39,836 nt of DNA, taken from contig JAIRND010000168.1 in NCBI GenBank assembly GCA_031258225.1, forward strand, positions 1-39,836, in the 5' to 3' direction. The position numbers and the translations under genes are program-made. The notes below the pieces were generated by a model. That model made no database searches and was not told where the DNA came from. It saw only the letters and a list, made by a program, of their open reading frames with translations. Positions 33,935 to 39,836 of this stretch are shown here, piece by piece (the first letter of the stretch is position 1; each line of letters opens with the position of its first letter). The DNA is from Treponema sp. Its GTDB lineage: Bacteria > Spirochaetota > Spirochaetia > Treponematales > Breznakiellaceae.

Positions 33935-34581
33935 TTTCCCGCTCCTTGCCGGATAACACGTACCTCGTCTTCCGTCATGTCCAGAACCGTTGAAAAAATA
34001 CGGGGTTGACTTTCGTCCCCGGAAATAATCATATCCAGACTCTCGATGGATTCCAACTCCCAATCCGCCTCAAAAAGATCTTCCTCCGGAATGTCCGCCG
34101 GCCCGTTCCCGCCTTCCCGGTCTCCTCCCGGCCCCGCCATATCCCGCTTCGCGGTTATCGAGTACAGGGGAGAACCCAGGGCCCTGATCAGAGCCCGCGG
34201 TATGGGATGATCGGGAATACGGATCCCCACTTCCCGGCGGCGTATGTCAAGGCTCTTTTCCGTGCCCGGAAGCGTTTTAAGGATAAAGGTGTAGGGCCCC
34301 GGGGACAGCCGCTTGATAAGCCGGAAACGGGTGTTGTCCATGCCGCACAGTTCCCCAAACTGGGAAATATCCGCGCACAGCAGAGTAAAATGCCGTTCAT
34401 CCCGCTCCCGCGAAAGGGACTTGAGGTGTTTTATTCCCACCTTTGAGGCAAGCGAACAGGTTAAGGCCCAGCTTGTGTCGGTGGGCAGCGCCGCAAGGCC
34501 CCCCCGGTTAAGCAGGTTAACCGCCCTTGCCACAACCCGGTCGTCGATGTTTTCCGGAGTCACGTATTCAATCATGCCCAC
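33922..34581 (-). CDS. YrdC-domain protein, YciO type
   Basis: 219 aa of the Sua5/YrdC/YciO superfamily, which includes the threonylcarbamoyl-AMP synthases of tRNA t6A synthesis. PTDT at 33-36 begins the nucleotide site. HFTLLCADISQFGEL, RLIKRLSPGPYTFILK and VGIRIPDHPIPRALI, with VRVIRQGAG at the end, resemble YciO more than TsaC. The KxR of true TsaC (usually KGRP) is replaced by LSRERDER. It may be a paralogue rather than the main TsaC. tsaD lies 1.2 kb away on the other strand. Promoter and start are well supported. Confidence 0.8.
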   Translation of the reverse strand: MGMIEYVTPENIDDRVVARAVNLLNRGGLAALPTDTSWALTCSLASKVGIKHLKSLSRERDERHFTLLCADISQFGELCGMDNTRFRLIKRLSPGPYTFILKTLPGTEKSLDIRRREVGIRIPDHPIPRALIRALGSPLYSITAKRDMAGPGGDREGGNGPADIPEEDLFEADWELESIESLDMIISGDESQPRIFSTVLDMTEDEVRVIRQGAGKWPA

Positions 34582-34604
34582 TGCCCCTGATGCGCCACTT
34601 CCAC

Positions 34605-34633
34605 ATTATATCACAGTTATGTTATCTTTTCTA
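34605..34633 (-). promoter_or_regulatory. Sigma-70 extended -10 promoter of the yciO-cls operon
   Basis: On the minus strand a perfect TATAAT (34605-34610) is preceded by TGA, giving an extended -10 (TGnTATAAT). A TAGAAA -35 (34628-34633) lies exactly 17 bases away. The predicted start near 34598 leaves a leader of about 17 bases before the ATG at 34581. Confidence 0.7.
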
Positions 34634-34712
34634 TACGAAAAACTGGTCCGGATGTATGAGAATTCATACGTGCGGGCTCCGCCGTTGAAAGGCCCCGGAA
34701 TTCCCGGTGTTT

Positions 34713-34739
34713 GTAACTCCTTATGCCATAAGGAGTTAC
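34713..34739. promoter_or_regulatory. 12-bp perfect palindrome upstream of the sigma-54 promoter
   Basis: GTAACTCCTTAT (34713-34724), GCC, ATAAGGAGTTAC (34728-34739). There is no T-run on either side and no gene ends here, so it is not a terminator. It is centred about 67 bases before the predicted sigma-54 transcription start, where it could serve as an activator or repressor site. Confidence 0.6.
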
Positions 34740-34765
34740 GGAATCGCGGCGGCGTCCGGCCAAAC

Positions 34766-34782
34766 TTGGCACGGAATTTGCA
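34766..34782 (+). promoter_or_regulatory. Sigma-54 (RpoN) promoter of the sigma-factor gene
   Basis: TTGGCACGGAATTTGCA matches the -24/-12 consensus (YTGGCACG-N4-TTGCW) at every key base. GG (34768-34769) and GC (34780-34781) are exactly 12 bases apart. The predicted start is near 34793, about 32 bases before the ATG of the downstream sigma factor. Confidence 0.75.
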
Positions 34783-34824
34783 GTATTATACTGGACCTGT
34801 TGAAGAACTCGTCCGGAGGCGATT

Positions 34825-35688
34825 ATGACAAGCGTAAAACGGAACGGGGAAGGCGCTCAAGAACTTAGCGTTCTTCAGACCTATTTCAACCAGATCAAGG
34901 CAATTCCCCTGTTGAGTTTTGAGGAGGCACTGGAGTTGTCCAAGCGGATTCAACAGGGCGACAAGGATGCCCGCCGCAGGCTTATCGAGGCCAATCTGCG
35001 TTTGGTCATTAAAATTGCCCGCGCCTACGCGGCCAGCGGCGTTCCGCTTATGGACCTTATTCAGGAAGGGAACCTGGGGCTTATCCGGGCGGCGGAAAAG
35101 TACGATCATTCCAAGAATGTCCGTTTTTCCACCTACGCCAGTTGGTGGATTCGCCAGTCCATTTCCCGCTTTATCTCCAACAAACAGCGGGTCATCCGTC
35201 TGCCCCACCGGAAAGAGGTACTGCTCTACAAGATACGGAAGGCATATCAGGCCCTTAGCCAGACCCTTATGCACCAGCCCAGGCTTGATGAAATAGCCGA
35301 CTACCTGGGGCTCCCGGTGGCAGAGGTGGAGCGGCTTATCAAGGCGGGTAACGGGGCCATTTCCCTGGAAATGGACGCCGGACCCGATGAATCGGTGGCC
35401 ATTGAGGACCTGCAGGAGGATTACACCTACAATCCCGAACGGGCCTTCCTGCGCAAGAGCGCCCGTGCCGATACAATCCGGTTTTTGAATATGCTCAAAG
35501 ACAGGGAAAAGAAAATACTGATGGACCGGTATCAGCTTAACGGCTGTGAAGATCGTACCCTTAAAACCATCGGGGACAAGATGGGGATTTCCCCGGAAAC
35601 GGTTCGCCAGATCGAGATTAAGGCCCTGAAGAAGATCAGGAACCATGCGGAGGAACTGCGGGCCGCCGTCTACAACGAGGCGATCTAA
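34825..35688 (+). CDS. Group-2-like sigma-70 family factor (RpoS/RpoD-like, no region 1.1)
   Basis: 287 aa. Region 1.2 (LQTYFNQIKAIPLLSFEEAL) and region 2 (LIEANLRLVIKIARAYAASG, then DLIQEGNLGLIRAAEKYD and FSTYASWWIRQSISRFI at 101-117) are close to primary sigma factors. Region 3 and region 4 (LKDREKKILMDRYQL, then ISPETVRQIEIKALKKIR) follow. The N-terminal 1.1 region of the housekeeping factor is missing. IRLPHRKEV replaces the primary-sigma IRIPxHMxE, so it is an alternative factor. GGAGG lies seven bases before the ATG. Transcription appears to depend on sigma-54. A clear terminator follows. Confidence 0.9.
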   Translation: MTSVKRNGEGAQELSVLQTYFNQIKAIPLLSFEEALELSKRIQQGDKDARRRLIEANLRLVIKIARAYAASGVPLMDLIQEGNLGLIRAAEKYDHSKNVRFSTYASWWIRQSISRFISNKQRVIRLPHRKEVLLYKIRKAYQALSQTLMHQPRLDEIADYLGLPVAEVERLIKAGNGAISLEMDAGPDESVAIEDLQEDYTYNPERAFLRKSARADTIRFLNMLKDREKKILMDRYQLNGCEDRTLKTIGDKMGISPETVRQIEIKALKKIRNHAEELRAAVYNEAI

Positions 35689-35709
35689 ACTCCGGCGCGG
35701 GTACATGGG

Positions 35710-35739
35710 ACCGGCGGGTTTTTCCCCGCCGGTTTTTTT
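35710..35739 (+). terminator. Intrinsic terminator after the sigma-factor gene
   Basis: ACCGGCGGG (35710-35718) pairs with CCCGCCGGT (35725-35733) around a six-base loop, followed directly by a run of seven T (35733-35739). It begins 22 bases after the sigma-factor stop. The tsaD start codon lies only 21 bases beyond the T-run. Confidence 0.9.
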
Positions 35740-35759
35740 ATGGGAATGGAGCCCATCTT

Positions 35760-36830
35760 ATGAAGATCCTGGGTGTTGAATCCTCCTGCGATGAATGTGC
35801 CGCCGCGGTGGTGGAGGACGGCAGGACCATACATTCCAGCGTTGTGAGTACGCAGATACCCATCCATGCCGTTTATGCCGGCGTGGTCCCGGAACTGGCA
35901 AGCCGTAAACATACCGAATGGATTTACGCGGTGGTACACGAGGCCCTGACCGGCGCGGGCTTGGGCCCGGGGGACATTGACGGAGTCGCCGCTACCTCCC
36001 GGCCCGGCCTTTTGGGTTCCCTCCTGGTGGGCCTTAGCTTTGCCAAGGCCTTTGCCTGGGCCCGGAACCTGCCCTTTATCGCGGTGAACCACATGCTGGC
36101 CCATCTCTACGCTTCCCGGCTCGAAAACGCGCCCCGCATCGCGCACGGGGGGGCGGACGCCGGGCTTCCCGCCTCTCCCCCCCCGTACCCCTTTTTGGGG
36201 CTCCTGGTTTCCGGGGGACACAGCCTTATCTGCCGGGTGGATGATTTTGACAACATCACCGTGCTGGGGACGACAATTGACGACGCGGTGGGGGAGGCCT
36301 TTGACAAGGTTTCCACGTACTACGGCTTTGGCTACCCCGGAGGGGCGGTAATCGACAGGCTGGCCCGGAAGGGGGATCCATACGCCTTTAACTTCCCCCT
36401 GCCCAATCTGCGCAAGGGGCAGCATCCCTACGACGTATCCTATTCGGGGCTTAAAACCGCGGTGATAAACCAGTTGGAGCGGTTTCGCCGCGCCGGCGCG
36501 GGGGTGAAAGAGGACGAGGGGGCCGACATTGCCGCGTCCTTCCAGCGTACCGCCGTGGAGATACTGCTCCGCGCCCTTTTCAGGGCCGCCGATGATACCG
36601 GACTCCGCGTGATTGTGGCCGGCGGCGGGGTGGCGGCCAACTCCTTCCTGCGGGAACGGCTTGCCGCCCGTTCCGACCTGCGCTGCGTCTTCCCCCCCCT
36701 GGAACTGTGCGGCGATAACGGCGCTATGGTGGCCGGTATCGGCTTCCGGTACCTGGCCCGGGGGGAAACCTCGCCGCTTACCGTAAGCGCCTCTGCCCGC
36801 GTGGAGGGCTTTAAGCGCGCGTACCCTTAG
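35760..36830 (+). CDS. tsaD: tRNA N6-threonylcarbamoyladenosine transferase subunit TsaD
   Basis: 356-aa ASKHA-fold enzyme that transfers threonylcarbamoyl to A37 of ANN-decoding tRNAs, working with TsaB and TsaE. It starts MKILGVESSCDECAAAVVED as expected. The metal ligands are His111 and His115 (NHMLAHLYAS). LLVSGGHSLICRV and VGEAFDKVSTYYGFGYPGG bind nucleotide, and AGGGVAANSFLRERL and CGDNGAMVAGIG complete the site. GGGAATGGAG lies upstream of the ATG. A terminator sits just before the gene, so expression likely needs read-through or an upstream promoter. Confidence 0.97.
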   Translation: MKILGVESSCDECAAAVVEDGRTIHSSVVSTQIPIHAVYAGVVPELASRKHTEWIYAVVHEALTGAGLGPGDIDGVAATSRPGLLGSLLVGLSFAKAFAWARNLPFIAVNHMLAHLYASRLENAPRIAHGGADAGLPASPPPYPFLGLLVSGGHSLICRVDDFDNITVLGTTIDDAVGEAFDKVSTYYGFGYPGGAVIDRLARKGDPYAFNFPLPNLRKGQHPYDVSYSGLKTAVINQLERFRRAGAGVKEDEGADIAASFQRTAVEILLRALFRAADDTGLRVIVAGGGVAANSFLRERLAARSDLRCVFPPLELCGDNGAMVAGIGFRYLARGETSPLTVSASARVEGFKRAYP

Positions 36831-36910
36831 CCGGCAGGGCAACGGCGTTTACGTTTATATAAAGGGTTGTTGAACTCCTCCAACGGCAATCCGGCGGGGA
36901 ACCCTGAGCC

Positions 36911-37927
36911 TTACCAAATACGCGATTCTTCGGGTTTTTTCCAGAGGTCCAGATAATCGCCCAGTTTGTCGAACAGGGGTTTACTCAGATCGTCCAGGGC
37001 CTTAAGGATTTCCGGGGGCAGTGTTGTTTCCACCGCCGCCGCGTTTTCACGCAACTGTTCCACCGTCCGGCAGCCGGCAATAACGCCGGCAACCGCGGGT
37101 TTTTGGCAGAGCCAGGCCACGGACAGGGTCCCGCAGGGGAGGCCGGTCGCGGCCGACAGTGCCCGCAGTTCCCGGAGAACGGTTTCAACCTCGGCGTCCG
37201 CTCCGTCCGCGCCATGACCGGAGTAGGGGTTGCCGTTTTTGGCGTAGTGGATCGTGCGGCGGCGCATGGGGGGAATGTCGGCGATGGTTTCGTATTTTCC
37301 GGCCAGAACTCCCTGCATCAGGGGCATATAGGCCAGAAAGCCGATGTGGTTTTTTTCGCAGTAGGGCAGGAGTTCGCGTTCCGGCCCCCGCGAGATAAGG
37401 TTAAAGGCGAATTCGTCCGCTATAACCTGAACGCCGGTTTCCCTGGCGATTTCCAGGGTTTTCAGGGAAAAATTGCTTACGCCGATTTCCCGGATCATCC
37501 CCTTGCGCCGGAGCCCCAGCAGGGCTTCCAGATTTGCCCGCAGCAGGCTTTCGTCAGGAGTGGGCCAGTGGATCATCAAGAGGTCGATGTAATCGGTGTT
37601 AAGGCGTTTAAGGGCATCCCCCACCATGGTTTCATAGTCCTGTCCCAGGCGATCCGCCGGCTGTATCTGAACCTTGTCGCATATCACCGCCTCCGCCCGG
37701 CGTTTCCCCAGGGCCTTGCCCAGGGACAGCTCACTGTTGCCGTCGTTGTAGCCCACGGCGGTGTCGAAGAAGTTGATATTCCGGTCAAGCCCCTCCGCCA
37801 CCAGGGCGTCAACATCCGCCTGGTTCTGTTCACCCCAATAGCTTTTGCTGTCGCCGCCGAAACTCCAGCATCCCACCACCAGGGGGCTTACCAGCAGAGC
37901 GGAATTACCCAAACGTACTTTTTCCAT
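36911..37927 (-). CDS. Aldo/keto reductase
   Basis: 338 aa with the AKR tetrad: Asp55 and Tyr60 (NFFDTAVGYNDGNSE), Lys85 (CDKVQI) and His120 (LLMIHWPTPD). SVAWLCQKPAVAGVIAGCRT supplies the C-terminal NADP-binding residues. It starts two bases after the mannonate-dehydratase-like gene ends and is the last gene of a sugar-acid operon. It may reduce a uronate or another aldehyde feeding the same pathway. It is only distantly similar to the AKR at 4264, so it is not a recent duplicate. Confidence 0.87.
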   Translation of the reverse strand: MEKVRLGNSALLVSPLVVGCWSFGGDSKSYWGEQNQADVDALVAEGLDRNINFFDTAVGYNDGNSELSLGKALGKRRAEAVICDKVQIQPADRLGQDYETMVGDALKRLNTDYIDLLMIHWPTPDESLLRANLEALLGLRRKGMIREIGVSNFSLKTLEIARETGVQVIADEFAFNLISRGPERELLPYCEKNHIGFLAYMPLMQGVLAGKYETIADIPPMRRRTIHYAKNGNPYSGHGADGADAEVETVLRELRALSAATGLPCGTLSVAWLCQKPAVAGVIAGCRTVEQLRENAAAVETTLPPEILKALDDLSKPLFDKLGDYLDLWKKPEESRIW

Positions 37928-37929
37928 GA

Positions 37930-38919
37930 TTAACCTGCCTTGTATTTTTCGTGTCCAACGGCGTTAATAAGCGCCTTCATGTAACCGATCTCATAGGCGG
38001 CGGACACCGCGTTTCCCGCGGATACCGCCGGTGTGTGATCGTAGATCATCGTACCATCGTAATCCGCGTCAAAAAAGGCCCGGATCAGGGTGTACATATC
38101 CATATAGCCGTCATCCAGAAAGGTTTCCTCAAAATAGGGCAGCGGCGCGGACACATTACGGAGATGGGTGATAAAGACCCGCCCCTCCCGCACGAAAGAA
38201 CGGACCCCTTCCAGAATATCGCCGAACCGGCTGCCCCCCTCAAGCCAGCAGCCGCAGCAAAACTCCATCCCCAGGTTCCGGCTTCCGGCGATGTCGAAAG
38301 CCCGGCGGTAATCCCCGGCGCTGTTTATCAGGGTGGCGACACCGCCTATCATGGGCATGGGGGGGTCGTTGGGATGCAGGGCCAGGCGGACTCCGGTTTC
38401 CTCGGACACGGGGATCACCTTTGTCATAAAATAGCGGAAGTTCTCCCACAGTTCGTCCTTTTCGTAGATACGTCCGTGCCTGGGGGGCACGGTTTCCAAC
38501 TGCCGCTCGTCTACCGTCCGGGTTTTTGCCCCCCCTCTCCCCGGCGCGTCGTGGGCGGTGGACCACACATGATCCGGTTCCCAGGTAAAGGTGGTGGTAA
38601 AAATGCCGGTTTTTGACAGGACCCGGAGCATCCGGTTAAAACGGGCAATATCCCGGTCCCGGTCTTCCGTGGCCAGGTGGATATTCGCGGATTTTGCCAC
38701 CCCAAGGTCCCCGGCGTTGTACAGGGTGATCCCCCGGCGGGCAAGCCGTTCTTTCAGCAGCGCCAGTTCCCCCTGACGCTCCGCCAGATTGTCCATCCAG
38801 GTATAGGCGTAAGGTATCCCCATCTGGGCATGAAAGGCTATGTCGTCCTCTCCGGCATTCTGGGGAATAAAGGCGCTCAGTTTAATCCTGCCGTACCAGT
38901 CGTTGGGCCCCTTGTTCAT
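37930..38919 (-). CDS. Mannonate dehydratase-like protein (UxuA family)
   Basis: 329-aa TIM-barrel, xylose-isomerase-like enzyme. RLALHPNDPPMPMIGGVATL, EFCCGCWLEGG, FITHLRNVSAPLPYFEETFL and DGYMDMYTLIRAFFDADYDG are the segments by which UxuA is recognised. The usual reaction is D-mannonate to 2-keto-3-deoxygluconate. It is slightly shorter than E. coli UxuA (394 aa), as in many Gram-positive and treponemal versions. Its ATG overlaps the stop of the aldolase gene by four bases. Fits with the UxuB-like gene at 10158. Confidence 0.85.
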   Translation of the reverse strand: MNKGPNDWYGRIKLSAFIPQNAGEDDIAFHAQMGIPYAYTWMDNLAERQGELALLKERLARRGITLYNAGDLGVAKSANIHLATEDRDRDIARFNRMLRVLSKTGIFTTTFTWEPDHVWSTAHDAPGRGGAKTRTVDERQLETVPPRHGRIYEKDELWENFRYFMTKVIPVSEETGVRLALHPNDPPMPMIGGVATLINSAGDYRRAFDIAGSRNLGMEFCCGCWLEGGSRFGDILEGVRSFVREGRVFITHLRNVSAPLPYFEETFLDDGYMDMYTLIRAFFDADYDGTMIYDHTPAVSAGNAVSAAYEIGYMKALINAVGHEKYKAG

Positions 38920-39815
38920 GGTTTGTCCTCGTCATTGCGAAGATTGTCCCCCACTATTCCATCCAGGTAGCGCCGCTGTTCGGCGGACAGGACCGCGAAG
39001 GGTTTCCGGGGAGGACCGGCGGGAATCCCCTGACGATCCAGGATGTACTTGATGGCCGGGATCAGGCCCACCCGGTTCAGGGCGGCCATGATGTTGTTGG
39101 CCTTGACCTGCAGGTCAAGGGCCTCCCGGCTTTCCCCGGCCCGGTAACGGTCGTAGATCTTTTTGTAGTGGGGGAGCATAAAATTGAAGGTGCTGCCGAT
39201 GGAACCGTCCGCGCCCAGGGCAAGACCCCCCAGCATGGTTTCATCGTAGCCGTTCATGATGACCAGTTTGGGCGCCAGGGCCCTGATCCGCTCCATCTGG
39301 GAAAGATCGTGGTTCGTATGCTTAATGCCGAATACGGCCTGGGAGCGCAGCAGGGTTACGGTGGCCGGATGCTCCAGGTTGAAGGGTTTGTTGGTATTGC
39401 CGGGGAAATTGTAGATCATCACCGGCATACCGGCGGCGCGGGCGATGTCGTAGTAGTACTCCGCGATAAGTTCCGCTGAAAAACCGTAGTAAAAGGGAGG
39501 GGTTGCCGCGATATGCTGAAAGCCGAACCTTTTGGCGGCCACGGCGTACCGTAGCGCCTCGCCGGTGGAAATCGCGCCGGCATGGGCTATCAGGGTAGTC
39601 CGGTCCCGAAACGCCGAAGCCGCTTCAAACACGGCGATCCGTTCCGCTTCGGTCAACAGGAAACACTCCCCCGATGAACCGCCGATGAAAAAACCTGAAG
39701 CCCCTTCCGCCAGGTTCCGTTCCACCAGGCGGCTCAGCGTGTCCACCTGAAATTCTCCCGCTCCGTCAAAAGGCGTAATCGACGCCGGATAAATACCGTT
39801 CATAGGTTTCCACAT
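38916..39815 (-). CDS. N-acetylneuraminate lyase-like aldolase (DapA/NanA family)
   Basis: 299-aa class I aldolase. GGSSGE at 45-50 binds the keto-acid carboxylate; catalytic Tyr135 (MIYNFPGN) and Schiff-base Lys165 (FGIKHTNHD) are present. LIAHAGAISTGEALRYAVAA, NGYDET and GADGSIGSTFNFM resemble NanA more than DapA. A sialic-acid lyase is one reading. With the UxuA-like neighbour, a 2-keto-3-deoxygluconate aldolase is the other. The start at 39815 is uncertain; ATG 39803 (MNGIYPASITPF) is an alternative. Any promoter lies beyond the window edge. Confidence 0.83.
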   Translation of the reverse strand: MWKPMNGIYPASITPFDGAGEFQVDTLSRLVERNLAEGASGFFIGGSSGECFLLTEAERIAVFEAASAFRDRTTLIAHAGAISTGEALRYAVAAKRFGFQHIAATPPFYYGFSAELIAEYYYDIARAAGMPVMIYNFPGNTNKPFNLEHPATVTLLRSQAVFGIKHTNHDLSQMERIRALAPKLVIMNGYDETMLGGLALGADGSIGSTFNFMLPHYKKIYDRYRAGESREALDLQVKANNIMAALNRVGLIPAIKYILDRQGIPAGPPRKPFAVLSAEQRRYLDGIVGDNLRNDEDKP

Positions 39816-39836
39816 TGTAGGAATTACGAGCGGTTT

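Noticed and set aside
34713-34739. Palindrome read as a terminator
   Set aside because: No gene ends next to it and there is no T-run on either strand.
35685-36842. 385-codon open frame antisense to tsaD
   Set aside because: tsaD is unmistakable on the other strand. No ribosome-binding site or recognisable domain was found in the antisense frame.
1-39836. tRNA, rRNA, CRISPR arrays, transposases, phage genes
   Set aside because: Looked for by eye on both strands; nothing convincing was seen.

Overview
The window looks like chromosomal DNA from a GC-rich spirochaete of the Treponema group; free-living or gut-associated treponemes are the best guess. Four things point there: the spirochaete/archaeal-type UMP kinase, the long beta-type PPi-dependent phosphofructokinase, an LplABC-type sugar importer without its own ATPase, and an unusually rich set of two-component/HD-GYP genes. 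This is inference from gene content. No rRNA or tRNA gene was found to fix the taxonomy.

Layout from left to right. Positions 1-254 hold the remnant and start of two small genes. A sugar ABC importer operon (3738 to 255, minus) is preceded by a 525-base leader. That leader carries a 16-G homopolymer and a sigma-70-like promoter overlapped by a palindrome. Next is a compact TonB energy-transduction operon (9864 to 4264, minus): outer-membrane receptor, ExbB, two ExbD, TonB and an aldo/keto reductase. A 293-base divergent region with a 17-bp inverted repeat separates it from a mannitol-dehydrogenase-family (UxuB-like) oxidoreductase. A small membrane protein and cysS follow. An ECF sigma/anti-sigma operon then ends in a signal-peptide protein and an IPT/TIG-transglutaminase lipoprotein whose catalytic Cys is Ser, followed by UMP kinase and pfp. 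Two large envelope-type proteins (DUF2339 and DUF4139) come next.

The 24825-25269 gap between convergent genes is packed with palindromic elements. It also holds one copy of a 47-48 bp dispersed repeat, whose other copy starts exactly at the pfp stop codon. To its right is a signalling operon (30929 to 25270, minus): two tandem REC-HD-GYP response regulators, a FIST sensor protein and a soluble PAS hybrid histidine kinase with a C-terminal HPt domain. Then come nagA, cardiolipin synthase and a YciO-type YrdC-domain gene (minus).

Divergent from the YciO gene is a group-2-like sigma-70 factor, preceded by a near-consensus sigma-54 promoter. This resembles the RpoN to RpoS cascade of Borrelia. 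tsaD follows, directly behind an intrinsic terminator. The right edge carries a minus-strand sugar-acid operon: N-acetylneuraminate-lyase-like aldolase, mannonate dehydratase-like protein and aldo/keto reductase. With the UxuB-like protein, NagA and the ABC importer, this gives the window a theme of hexuronate, amino-sugar and oligosaccharide use, interleaved with regulatory genes.

The points most worth a second look are the sigma-54-driven sigma factor, the transglutaminase Cys-to-Ser change, the HD-GYP Asp-to-Asn change, the repeats placed on stop codons, and the poly-G leader.
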